Below are positions 12,089-24,459 of a DNA stretch of 64,000 bases, in pieces. A program made the position numbers and the translations under genes. The DNA is from Marchantia polymorpha subsp. ruderalis (taxonomy: Eukaryota; Streptophyta; Marchantiopsida; Marchantiales; Marchantiaceae): assembly GCA_037833965.1 (NCBI GenBank), contig AP031353.1, positions 11,968,501 to 12,032,500 on the forward strand, read 5' to 3'. The notes beneath the pieces are model-generated. The model ran no database searches. It saw only the letters and a program-made list of their open reading frames with translations, and had not been told where the DNA came from. The first letter of the stretch is position 1. Each line of letters starts with the position of its first letter.

Positions 12089-14147
12089 CTACTTCTGAAT
12101 CCGAAAGGTCTCGATACAGCTCTTGCCAGAAAGACCCATTGTGACGAAGGTGGTATGGTAGTCCTTGTAAGTGAAGGACTTGAACACTGCAGGATGCGTA
12201 TCATCCACAATATCCTCTAGAGGACCTAGCGTTGCATCCAAATCAGGAGAGTAAAAGTGGATGAGGGACACTCTCGGTTTCGATTTGTTATATACGCCTC
12301 TGTGCTCTGCACTTCTGTATCTGCCATTGCTCAAAACCTGCAATCATACCAACAGAGGTTCACTTAGAACTGAACTTTGTCTGAATTGAAGAGTTTCCTC
12401 ACTCGCACCGCAGGTCGCAAGCATCATATGAATCCCCAGAGCTTGTTCCACCTCAATAGATCGAATGGTACACACTGTAACTTGAAGGTCCTGACATGCA
12501 TTATTGAATCGTGTGTTTGTTATGAGACATGCAAACATCAATCTCCTGGCACGCAGCTCGTGTAGTGGTTTTCGAGTGCTCCTCCTTACCCTGTCGTTCT
12601 ACTTTATTTGCTTCATCTACATGATCCTGGACGTTCATACATTTATGGAAAGAAACTTTGCTATTTTGGTGTCGCGGATGTTACTTTTCTAAATCGATAA
12701 TGGCGCTGCAATCGAAGTCTGAGAAGAATAGAAACTCGAGACGACATGACAATTCGTCTTATTGCCCTGTCGTGTTGAGATTTCTGGGCTTACGACTTTG
12801 TCTGGAACGATGGACCATGGACTCCGCTCAGGAAATGAAGTGTGAGGAGGAGCTAACCTCAGCCATGTCGCCCACATTGACAATGAAGGCGTCGGGAACA
12901 GGGTCGATGTCCAGCCATTGATTTCCTTTCTTGACCTGAAGGCCGCTCACCTCATCCGAAAGGACTAAGGTTAAGGCACCGGGGTCAGTGTGAGGCATCA
13001 GTGCTACATTGTCGATTGCCATTTTGGGTTCATAGTAGAGGAGGCGAAATGTGCTCCTGGATCCGGTTGGTGCAGCGAGACGTGAGTACATGGCGTCCTG
13101 ATCAACACCCAGCGCGTTCGACATGCGATGCAAAATTCGCTCAGCCAAACCCCGCGTTGCCGTCGTATACTCGGCTATCGTTGGCCTATCACCAATGCAC
13201 GACAGAGTGCTCGTTTAGTCCTTGAACTTCAACAAAACCAACGGGAACGACGACGACGACTGTTCGTCTCTTCTGAGACTCGCTCATTCTCATTGACAGC
13301 CGCATCGAGCTGACGGACTTCACTCCTAGTAAGAATTCTCAAGACATCCAGTAAGCTCTAGCTCGTCAGATCACAATCCCAACAACAAAACCTGCTTGAG
13401 AATCGAAGAAAGCTTCAGATAAATCTCTGATATTGTCCGAGGTTGTTCCTTTCAGCTTCATGAGCTTCGGACCTCTGAGCTACTGGAGGTTCAGTCGCCC
13501 AGCCTGGACTGGACTTAAACGAGAAGAACAGGTCCCATGGCCATCCACAGCTGTACTACGGTAAAGCAGTCGATCGAAGTAGAATGGTATAAATTCCAGC
13601 TGCACGAGAAACAGAATCACACGGAGAGTGAAGTGTCGGAACCATGCAATGCATGGTGACAGAATTCGGAGGACAGACTTTGGCAGGGACGGCAGGAATC
13701 TAACCCGTATGTCGTAGGGGTCGTCGGAACACGATCCCTGTGTATCTGCAAGTTTGGCTCGTAAACATTAAGGAGGTATTCCAGAGTCTGCGTCATCCCC
13801 GGAGCCACCTGCCCACTCAGTACAGGATGATGGTAACCTTCGTAGACATTGGATCCAGGATCCCTGGTGAATTTCATTTTCTCCTCTATGGGCAACTGGA
13901 AGAATTCCATTGCCACCTCCTTCGACTTCCTCATCAACGACACATCGACGCCGTGGTTGATCACCTGGAAGAATCCCCAGTTGGCACAAGCGTCTGCGAT
14001 TTCTCGATTGACCCGGTCTCGATCAAGGCCCTTGAGGCCGCCCATGTCAATCACCGGCGGCACATTCTTGGATTTATCATTCTTGCACCAGTGCTCAGCT
14101 GCAGCTCGCGTTGGATCTGCAAGAGCATCGGACAGTACATGCGGCAT
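12089..14147 (-). CDS. 2-oxoglutarate/Fe(II)-dependent dioxygenase (2OGD-1)
   Basis: Three exons on the minus strand: 14147-13705, 13185-12858 and 12337-12089, with GT-AG introns of 519 and 520 nt (phase 2 and phase 0), giving 339 residues. The N-terminal DIOX_N domain carries PPVIDMGGL and the WGFFQVINHGV motif. The 2OG-Fe(II) oxygenase domain has the iron ligands His213-x-Asp215 (PHTDPGALT) and His269 (EHRGV), and the 2-oxoglutarate-binding Arg279-x-Ser281 (PRVS). The enzyme should therefore be catalytically competent in the cytosol, coupling 2-oxoglutarate decarboxylation to oxidation of a small molecule. It belongs to the plant DOXC class; the substrate cannot be read from sequence. The usual NYYPPC stretch is diverged to FRLLYYEPK. 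An in-frame upstream ATG at 14246 would add 33 residues, but TATA-like boxes lie directly over it, so 14147 is the better start. A paralogue with the same intron positions is at 45274-46825. Confidence 0.88.
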
Positions 14148-14245
14148 GCCTCCCTTCGCCTCGTTGCTTCCAAGACAGGCACACAATTCGGATTCAGAGT
14201 CAACTTTAGTGCCAAATTGGCCTCCGAAGGCTCTACGTTCACGCA

Positions 14246-14263
14246 TATTTATAATGTATATAG
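14246..14263 (-). promoter_or_regulatory. TATA boxes of 2OGD-1
   Basis: On the minus strand CTATATAC (14263-14256) and TATAAATA (14253-14246) lie about 100-115 nt upstream of the chosen start codon. A plant TATA box typically directs initiation about 30 nt downstream, which would put the transcript start near 14220 and exclude the upstream ATG at 14246. Confidence 0.5.
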
Positions 14264-17200
14264 GAGCTCAAGCTTCGCAAGTACTAGAACCGTACTTCCT
14301 GCATCCCACCTTTGTCAAGTTGTGGATTCCGAAGTCAGCGTCTCGGACCAAGAGATTCCACCTCAAGTGGCGCGTTAGACACGTGTTTCTTGCAAAAACC
14401 AGTCATGTCCCTGGAGGTTGTTCATCTGCCTACTGTATGGTGCTCAGCCTAAGATAATACATATTCTCTCTTTTAGACGTCGAGGCATTCATAGAACGAG
14501 CAGCTCTGTGTGTCGACAGCGCTGCTAGCCTAAGCTCCTAGTTTGCACGAGCAGTTTGACAGAGGACAGGCTTCGGAACTCTGAGATGGCGGATGATGAT
14601 GATGATGGCCAACGCTTGAAATGGGCGACGTCCCGCATCCTCCCTCCCTCCCTCCGAGGAGGAGGCCAATCAGGCTACAGAATATGTCTTGCTCCGCCAG
14701 TCCGATGCCTTTGTTTCGCAACCGCAAACAAAGGAATCAGCATTATATTCATCTCCTGACAACTTAGAAGAGGACAATATAGTGGATGTCCTGGATGACG
14801 TGATTTCAAACTCGTGGAAATTCCACCCTTTTGACCGGATGCTCTTTGACCTCTAAATCTTCAGCATCAGCAGCCTCAGCTGCGCCATGCCTTCTCTGTA
14901 CTTGCTTTGCCGTGTACCTAGAATCATTTCGAGACTTGGAGCCAGAGAATCGGTGCAGGATGACCGAGCTATGTTGCATTTTAGACTACGAGGTATGTTC
15001 TCTTGCGAGACTAATTCCTGCATGATTTATCAGTGTCAGGCTCATACAGTATATTCTGTTCATTGAACATCAAGGTACGCATTATTTTACAGTATACACA
15101 GACATGGCACACCCTGGAGACCAATGCATAGCGTCGAAACTATGACAAGAGCAGTACGTTCTCAAGGCGGTGCACAAGCCTAGTCAATGCATTCAATAGA
15201 CAATTTCAACCATCCAGTTTTGAGAAATTTACGACCCCCAGGTTGGCATTCTGAAAAGGGTAGCATCTACTTTTCTCTGCATCCACTGTAGTGTGCCCTG
15301 GGTGCGTAAGATACTTCCAATCCAGTGGGATCCACAAAGTTATGGGATACATTATCAACCGCGGCTGTTATGTAAGCCGACAGTTGAGCAGCAGCAGATC
15401 CCACAACAATGGGAAGACGACACAGCACAGATCTTGACGGTTAGCATATGCTATGTATTTATGTCACTGTATTTTTTTTTTAAATGTGAAGCTCTCGTCA
15501 AGTTTGGCAGCCTATAAGCTGAGTTTCGGCTGAAACTGACCAGGAAATTATTAATCTAGTCAAGCGCATGCAATGTACAACGCAACTTCTTCCTTCCTCC
15601 ATCTTCTTTATATCGAAGGTCTGTCATCTTCCACCCACCGGCATTACTCGACTCTAGTTGTTGAACGCACTTTCATAAATCCTGAAACCCATACAGTCTC
15701 AAATGAGCTGCCTTAAGCTAGACTGAATACACTTGGAAAGTAATCTCGAAAGGATCAGCCATTTGAGCGCGAAAACGAGCGGCCGTGGAGTATTTTGTGC
15801 CAAGTCAAAGCTACTCAATCAAGTTCACTAGACTGTCTCGGATATACAGAACTTGTCAATTGAAATATGTCATAAGCAAGAGTTGACTAGTTTAATGCAA
15901 GGTGGCAACAGAGAGCTATTTCACTCGGGGTAAATTCCGATTGCCTTTTCGACAGTCACTTTGCTATTCACTTTCTGAGATGAGGGATATGATAGAGGGA
16001 GGGCTTTCACATTATAGAATTCACGGTGATCGAGAATTGATATAAGTAACTGGTGAAGGGACAAGTGCGGATGCCGTGATATAGTAACTTAGTAGAGCTG
16101 TTCCATGACTCTCATGTACATCTGCTTATTCTTGTCCCAGATGGATGAATTTCTTTATGAGTAAATTCGCTTAGTCTTGGGGTTTTCGTGCACGTTAGAA
16201 TCGTTTTCTCGTGAGGAAGATCATGAAAGAAATCCCCAACACAAGTGGAAGCTACGGCACGGAAAGTTCCAATTGGTCCAAAATGAGTTTCACATCACTG
16301 AAGGATTATTATCGAGTATTATGTGCATGACATCGAGTCAAAAAGATTGAGACGAGGCGTAGACTGGTTGGACAAAGCTGGTCTCTTATGTCACAAAGTA
16401 AGCAGCTGTTTCATATCCGTACCGTCTCGAGGGGCTACTGAGCTTTATGTGCTTGTTTGTCTTGTCCTTCTGGCACCGCTGACCAACAATCAAAGCTTTT
16501 CCGTGAGCAAGAAGAACTCCATGTCTCCTGCAGACCGTTTGTTGACCCAGGAAGCTCTCGCTCTACAAGGGACATGCCTTCTCCTGTTTGAAGTTCTTAG
16601 AAGGTTCTAAAGCTCAGGGAGCTACACATTACATTATTCGCACCCAGGCCCCAAAGTATGGCGGTCAAAGCACAACCATTGATACTCACAAATATCCCAC
16701 AAGGTGTCACGTTATTTCTTCGCATCGCTTCCATACAATGCGCATAGCCTTTACGGTAATCTCATTTCATATGCACAGCTAGGGACGGAGTGAATAGGCG
16801 AGTTACGTCTTTTATAGGCAGGCTTCAGAGTTCTGTACGGTCTAAGTGTCTATCACTGTTTCACAGAAACCAAAACCATTATCAATACTTCTGATAAGAG
16901 TGGTTCACTCTGTTCGCAAGCACCAATCCTCGACGATGTCTTATCTCATACATTTTAGTTCTTGCGAGAATATCCTCAAAGTCCATAACTTGGCCTATAA
17001 ATAGCGGCCATATGGCTGTATCTTCATATCTGATTTCGAACATTGAACTACTTCTGTGTAGAGCTTTTGGTCTTAACAATAATTCCGATATGTACTGCAC
17101 TTAATCCTGTCCTAGACAGAACTTTCCTAAATGTAAGGACCAGTATTTCGCTCCTTTTTCTGTTTTCCTTAATAGTGGATCTAGCACGTTTTCTCACTCC

Positions 17201-20200
17201 CTCAATTTCGTCTTTGCCTTTTTCTCTTACATTCCTGCAGCTTCGTTTGGCTGCTCATCAAGGGGTAAGTTAGACCCGCCCCTCCACAGCTACCCTGGGG
17301 AAATATCGCGTTGTTGCAGAAACGGGGATGACTTCAACTGAACCTAGAGCGTTTTGGAAAATCATCACGTTGTGTATATTGGAAGGTGGAATGACCCAGC
17401 AGTGTGATAATTGAGATGTAATTTTGCTGTAAGACGCTTCTCAAGCAACGGTGAAATTTGGAAAGCTGTTGCAGGCCTAGGGCGTTGTTGTAGAGGGGCT
17501 ATCTGAACAGGTTTAAAGACCTTAGGCAAGTGGCTGATACAGCTGTGCATGTGCGGAAAGAAATTTGCATCCAGTGCAACTAAAGGATTATACGCTCATC
17601 CACGATCATGTGATTGAAAAGTGGTGTTGGTGGTGATGTTAATGTGTGGACTCCATGATCGCTGAACTCTCTGCTCGACTTCATTACCTTCATGGACAAT
17701 TTAGAATAGCTGTGGGCATGTGCTTTGGCTCGACTAGAGGCCTGGACTGCATCGCTCCCTTTTTTCTGAACACTTGAAAGCGTGATACTTTTTAAATCAC
17801 AGCCTCTGGACTGTTCTCCTCCTGCTTACGATTTGGGGCCTTCTCGGCTGGTGACGACAATTCCGTGCTGAAATCAACGAAACATTTGGTGCTTCACTTG
17901 ACAAATTTCGTGAGCTGAAGAAAAATGTCCGAGTCGCACTAAGAATATCAGTGAGAAGATCTGGAATGAGGAGGGGAAAACGTGCTAATGCATAAGTTCA
18001 TGGATGGATCTACATTCTTTTATTACAGTATCTTCTCAACTGGACTCTTAACATGAAATCTGCCGTTGATGCATCATGGACTCTGCCAAATTTGATCGCG
18101 ACCTAGCTTGTGTCTTCTATCAGAATTCCTAGTCGGGCTTGTTAAAGACGTCCACTACTGGAGGTGGATGGCAGTGAGCTTGAGAGTCTCCACCTCTTGG
18201 AAGCTGGAGTAGAGTCAGTGTGAATTTCTGAAACAGAAGCAAACTCTGGCTCCTGCTGCATATGAACCGCCTAAGCTCGTAGAATCTGCAGACATCCGAC
18301 TTCTGTGCATTTGTTCAACGTACAACATCATCAGGAAAAGATGAACTTGTGCCCTGAATTTCGTAATTCACCCCCGAGCGATATCGGAATCATGTTCTGG
18401 GAAAACTAGAGAACGAGAACTGAAGTCTCCTTCGGTGCAGAGAGGAGATAGTGCCCACCTGCAAATGTAGCAACGACGGAAAATCTTTAGTTGGTTGCTC
18501 CGACATTTAGTTTTCTAGTAGACTGAAACGCTTTCACCGTTGCCGTTGACTTGATCCCCGACCAAGAGACAGAACTACCATCAAAACTTGAATCAATGAT
18601 CGACGCTGCTGGCAATGCTGAAACACGGGCTGCATATCATGAGGCAGTTTTATATTCGAAGTTCAGATGCTCAACTAGCTCCACGTGCTAAATGGCATGC
18701 GTCTGTGTTCCTCAACAGAATCACATTCCTTGTTTCTCAATCGGAGTTATCTGAATTAACACCACCTGACAATGCAAGGATGCATGCATATGAGAAGGAA
18801 CTTGAAGTCTGTCGAAGCTTTCTGGATTACAATGCGCTCGTGTTTTGTTCGTAATCATTCTCGTAGTAGATCTGCATTCATCGGGAACTGCATCCATAAA
18901 ATATTGCTACCAGTTTTTGTCCACAGCTTCTCAGGAGCCCGCCTGTTCCTAGCTCATCATGGCAGACAGAAATTGCAATGAAGGTCGACTTAAGACTTGA
19001 TCACGGTTGTGGGCTGTGGTGCAATTTTCAGCGGGCCAAAAAGGTCAAGACCTTGTCCAGCAATCAAAGTTGGCCATAAAAGCACTGTCCACCACTCTGT
19101 CCATCATTAAAGGACCAATACGTTTGTATTTATCACTTGTACAGTCCTGTCGACCGCCAGACTGCTGTTCCAGGTCTCCTACGACATTATTTCTGACAGT
19201 TGTCGCTCACGTGATTCAAATACTCATCGCTGAGTTGAGGTGAAAAATACGACTGCATAGGAGTGCCCGTGGGGTAAAAACTCAAAATGGTACCAGCCAC
19301 AGTTGGATCATCGGTTGAGTTGTCCTTCTCTCTCCCTCAGTACAATAAACCCTGTTGGATTTAAGGTGAGGGTCAATGCTTTTCGCAAGGTTTTTCAGTG
19401 TCGTCAAAGTGGCGACGCCTACAAGCTCCCGAGTACCCGATCTGGATATGTGATATGTTTTATAAACGTAGTGAATCTGGAGAACCTGTTGGAAATGGGA
19501 GTTCGTGGGCTAATGGCCATTTCCTTGACAAGTTGGGTGCGAATTTGGCGAAGATGGCAAAGTAGTGAGATACTAATGCAAATTAAGTAGAAAAATTGGC
19601 GCATTGGGCATTACCACTAAAAAAGAAGTGGCTAATCACCGACCAATCCAAGTGACAGTCTTTGCGAGCCGAAGAAATCGGACGGTGCACGTTTTACTAC
19701 CTGATTTTCATGTACCTAACAGAGTTGGAGACTATTCAACTGTTCGGTCTGCTTCTCTTCCCACATAGTATAATAGTCAAGGGCATTTGCGTGAAGGTTT
19801 CTGGTCAAATCGCCGGTAAGAGAAGAAAATTATAAATCATAATTTAGTTTAGGCTCAAGTAGTGTCGTTTGGTTATGTTCAAAACCCTATGAAATTTTCC
19901 AAAGTTCGTGCCGACAAGCAAGATTGTCCAAATTTGATATCGTAGAAAGGCTTACCTTTCGGACATAAAACCGTTTCTTGGCGCAAAGATTTGTCGTTGT
20001 TTTCACCTTGGCTTAAGATGCCAGCTCGAGTGATGGTTAGATTGAGGTTGCGAGGCGACCAGAGCGATGGAGAGTATTGTTGAGTTTGGATCGGGTATTG
20101 CCGAACTCTTTGTGAGCTTCCAAAACGGCCGAACACGTGATGCAAGGAGTGGCATACAATGTAATGAAGAGTGGAGCGAAATGGTGAAATTCTAATTTAT
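14264..20200. other. Intergenic, no confident gene
   Basis: Moderate GC. The part next to 14.3 kb is presumably the promoter of 2OGD-1. A CCCTCC-type pyrimidine run lies near 14640-14657 and a (GAT)n run near 14593-14606. Short protein-like patches near 17.8-19.25 kb are discussed as a finding. No domain, RNA gene or transposon was recognised. Confidence 0.45.
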
Positions 20201-21505
20201 TTTGAGTTTTTCCGTTGAGCAAACCTATAAGTTTTTTAATTTTAAATTGAATTAAAATTATATTTTTTCTGTAATAAAAAGGTGAGTAAAAAAATTTTAG
20301 ATAAATAATCAATCTGTGAACCAAAGCAAATATTTTATTCCAAAATTTATTATTATATGGTAAACTCAGTTCAGATGAATTGAATTTTTCTTTAAATAAA
20401 AACTCATTTTATTTTTCCATGAATAGTTAATAGATATACTTTATAGAATATCTAATAAATATAGATTTTATATCACATTTAATTTTCCTTAAAATTATAA
20501 ATTGGATTCGGAAATAAAAATCATTTGACACTGACTTGAAAATCAGACTTTGAAATAATTATAGCATTTAATATAGCATTTAAATTTCATTTTGGGTTAA
20601 AAATTAGAAATTATTTATTTATTTGAAATTTTTATATTTGACTTAACAAATAAGATGATCTTTTGAGTTATCTCTTCATTTTCATTACAGACTATTTAAG
20701 AAAATTCAAATTTCATTTAAAGTAAAGTTAAAGTTGGTTTGATTGCACCCTTTGATTTTATTTTATTACCTTTAAGGAAAAGAAAATTAGAAGAAATATG
20801 GATTTGAGGAAATAGATACATATTGGTTTTTTTTAAATGAGCTTCATGAATTATTAAATAGTTAGCTGAATAATATCTGTTGGTGAGTTTTTTGATTTAT
20901 CTAATCTAAGATTTTTTATTTAATTATATAAAATATATAAAATATGTTTATTATAATTATCAAGGTTTCATAACTATACCTTTGTAATAATATTAGGTTA
21001 AAATCTTTTTAAATAAACAAGAACTCATTCAACTTACTTTTGATAAAGTACTCTGTCTATCTTAAGTTTTTATTTTTTAAAGTATTATTTATAAAAGATC
21101 AAATTTATAGTTTTGATTATAAATAAATATATATATATATAATTTTCATATTAAATTAATTGAATTCAAAAAAAATTATTCATCATCACATAAAGTTTTT
21201 TATATTTGACATACAAATGATATGTAAAGAGAATAACAATAAATCAATTGATATGATGGATGTATTGAGAATCCATCAAAATCTAGTGTTGATTTTATTT
21301 GTGTTCCAAGTTGTACTCATAATAACTAGTAAAAAAACTGAATGTTTTCTCTTTCCATAATTATTTTAATGAATATCTAGGTAAAATTCTTTAAATTCTA
21401 GCAACGTCATTACCTACAAGATCTAAGTTATCGAGTTGATACGGACTTGGATCACATAATGGTTGTAGAATCAGCTTTATCGACCTTTCAAAAAAGTGGT
21501 TTAGG
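20200..21505. other. AT-rich intergenic DNA, no gene
   Basis: Abrupt shift to very AT-rich sequence with dense stops in all frames and a short AT microsatellite near 21129-21142. Nothing else is visible. Confidence 0.6.
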
Positions 21506-21517
21506 CTTTGCATCTCA

Positions 21518-22161
21518 AGAGATTTGCTTGATGGGACCCCTACGGAGAGTAGTTTGCTTGATGGGACCCCTCAGGTTTAGTTTTACCCGATGGGACCCCA
21601 ACGACGTTGTGCCGTCGGACATAGTTCTTGTAATTACAGTTACTACTAGTTACAATGCGGGGATTACAATCAGAGATCAATCCCCGATTATAATTTCTGG
21701 TGGATTATCACGGGGACAAAGATCGATTTTGCTGGAAGTGCAATTTGTTCTGCTTCAATTCTTCCGATCACACCGATTCGCGGATTTCTCTGCAGCCTCC
21801 CACCTGCACCTTCCTTCCGTAACCTTGTGTATGCGACAAGGAGCTCGTACCGGACAGTGGTCCAAGCTGAAGTCTCGCGATCATCCATTTGTGGCGAACA
21901 AATAAACTCCGGATGAACATTTCTTTGCTCGTCACCTGGGGGAGTGGCCGGATACAGAATGACAACATAAAAACAATTGAGTGTGATGGAGTGCGAAGTC
22001 CACTTTGTCCGCGGGTGCGGTTGACTCGTTGCATTCTCTCTAGTTGTTATTAGAACATGGGTGACGGTTGCATCGTTCATGCGCTCCCATCGGGTAAAAT
22101 AAACCTGAAGAGTACCATCAAGCAAATTACTTTCCGCAAGGGTCTCATCAAGCAAATCTCT
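21518..22161. mobile_element. TIR element copy 1, 644 bp
   Basis: Both ends read inward as AGAGATTTGCTTGATG and continue as an inverted repeat for about 110-140 bp with mismatches, including two tandem TTTGCTTGATGG modules and TTTTACCCGATGGGA. The same 12-mer CTTTGCATCTCA flanks the element on both sides (21506-21517 and 22162-22173). Long TIRs with a duplication of about 9 bp or more resemble Mutator-like elements (MULEs). The ends could be redrawn to give a 9-bp duplication if two bases were lost at the left end. No transposase motif is present in the interior, so the element is non-autonomous. Two relatives lie within 4 kb. Confidence 0.8.
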
Positions 22162-22173
22162 CTTTGCATCTCA

Positions 22174-23255
22174 CGGTTTAAAAAATCTGCAAGGTTTGAA
22201 ATTCTTTGTATACTCTAATATTGCAAGAGTCATCCCCCCTTAGAGTGCAACAAATATAAAATGTACTGCTAAACAAACTGTAAAATGAAGAATCTTCAAT
22301 ATCACAACCATTGTTGTAACAGTAAATTTGGTACAACCACTGTAGTATTGCATATCTTACATATTATATATCACACCTTGTTATTCAATCTCAAATTTGC
22401 CTATCCATCTGCCAAGACACCAGTTGTGGTTACTGTACTTAACTTAACATTGATATCACATTGGAGACACCAACAAGATCCGCTTTCACAAAAGTTAATC
22501 TGGATTAATCCGCGCAACTTTACTAACGTCCGATCACCACATCTAAATCGCAGTGTCTCTTAGTCTTGTCCTCGCTGTTCTCTGCCGTCAGTCTAATTAT
22601 GATCTTTCCTTTATCTATAATGGCTTTTTAGTGCATATAATGGCCCTCAATTCTCCCTTTTTTTCCCTTGTTGTTCTTCATTGAATTGTCAATTTCACTT
22701 TTGATCCCTGTTATACAATCCCAGATATGTGTAATCGGCAACAAGGAATTCTAGCGATACCTAAACCCTAACCCTTCCAACAAGGCAACGAGTAGCATAG
22801 TATATTCTCTTGCCGGCTTCCTCTGTCTCCTTTCTATCCTCTTTTTTATCACCGTAATATTATTCCAATAACCCCTCTACTACCCTTTCATCATCTCTCT
22901 TAGTATGACATCTCGTGTAGAGTCTTCAATAACATAACCTCTTAAGCCATTATGGAAGAGGTTTGACATCATATGCAGTAGTATTGATGTATTGAGCAAC
23001 ATGAAGATAATCCATGGGTCGAGGGACTTTGAGAATAATTTCAAATTATTTTTACTTACTTACTGGTTGAACTCAAAAGATGTTATGTTTGTTGAAAAAT
23101 GTGCTGTCACTCATCCCGGGAGAAACACAATTTTACAATTCACTGGTATTTGATTCTCCTTTGCAAGCTACTTTGATGCTAGGTTCAGGCAAAAGACATT
23201 GTTCATATAGCTTTGAGTATGCTGCCAATCACATAACATCCCTCCATCATCAATG
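22174..23255. other. Intergenic, no gene
   Basis: No coding pattern or RNA gene seen between the first and second TIR elements. Confidence 0.5.
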
Positions 23256-23838
23256 TATTCACTTGATGGGAACCCATCGAAAACTAAATTGCTTGATGTA
23301 ACCTATCAAGTTTTGTTTTAACCTGATGGAACGCCACCGTTGCGAAGTTCTAAGAAGTATTCATGTATACTTATGATGCGAGCTTCTATGGACCTCTACT
23401 ATCGCAAATCGATGAACTATGATAGATATTGTCACAAGTGGACACAACTTTTGAATTTTGAGCTGTCAAAAATTAGAGTGGGCAACTGCGGACTTGTAAA
23501 ATCTGTGGGGAAAATTCACAAGCGGAGTACTTGTGAATTCGAGTGTCAAGTAATTTTACATATTCTGGTGCAAAGGAAAAGTCTCGGACAAAGAAAAGTT
23601 CGGATCGGATTGCATCGATTGGAGATTTTAGGGATTCAATGATAAACAACCAGTAGAGTCACATGATGAGTACGGTCACATGAGGACAATCTCGCTATTA
23701 TAGTTCCACTGCTCCCACCGTCTATTGATTCTAGAACATGCGTGACGTGTATCGTTAGTGAGATCACATTGAGTAAAACAAAACTTAAAGTATACCGGTA
23801 AGCAATTTAGATTCTAATGGGATCTCATCAAGTAAATA
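23256..23838. mobile_element. TIR element copy 2, 583 bp, diverged
   Basis: The left end begins TATTCACTTGATGGGA and the right end, read in reverse, TATTTACTTGATGAGA. Both continue through CTAAATTGCTT and AAGTTTTGTTTTA in inverted orientation for roughly 90 bp. The module order matches copy 1 (TTGCTTGATG, then GTTTTA followed by CTGATGG-like sequence). Next to the right inverted repeat both copies share an AGAACATGSGTGACG segment. No clear target duplication survives. An open frame of about 100 codons inside it has no recognisable domain. Confidence 0.7.
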
Positions 23839-24459
23839 GCTCACTGATCATCTGATTGAGAGTCATGATCGTTTATTTCATAGATAAATAGTGAATACAA
23901 AAAGGAAATATAGCTTACACTTAGTCATGAAAGCTAAAAAATCCTTCCATGTGACATAAACCCATCTTTAGAGCATCCTGCATTTGTTTTGGTTTAAAAT
24001 CAATCGCATTAAAATGCCGGTTCTTGACAACTTCATTTCAGTTTTGTTAATCTGGGTCTCAAAACTTGACCAATTGCTTACGTCTTTGTTCTCTCCATTG
24101 ATCAACTTGAAGATTTGTCTACAAATTCTCCACAAAATAAACAATTTTAAAATCTCACTCCATGTAACTCATGTTCATGTCTTATAGATTTATCTCTTCA
24201 AGTTATGGATTCTTTCATCACAAACGTTTTTGAACATTACAGCCTGCGATAGGTTAATACAAAGATGGCATACCATGTTCCAATCTTCCAAGTTTGATTT
24301 GTTGGTTTTTCAACATTTAGCTTGAATTTTTTATTCCAAAGAGGATCATTGGTCTATCGTATAGTTTTATCATTTGCTCTGCAATGTTAAAGTATCAAAA
24401 GACATTAAAGATCGTTGGTTTTAATCGAGTTCTAATCTCAGAAAGTGCACAATCTTTTC
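23839..24459. other. Intergenic, no gene
   Basis: AT-rich, no coding or RNA signal. Confidence 0.5.

Noticed and set aside
13740..14457. Two 200-codon frames on the plus strand
   Set aside because: They are antisense to exon 1 and the promoter of 2OGD-1, which has clear conserved motifs. They show no domain of their own.
21447..22155. Frames of about 150 codons on both strands
   Set aside because: They lie within or across the TIR element at 21518-22161 and include its inverted repeats. No transposase motif is present.
23340..23642. 100-codon frame, candidate small gene
   Set aside because: It is the interior of TIR element copy 2, with no known domain and no counterpart frame preserved in copy 1.
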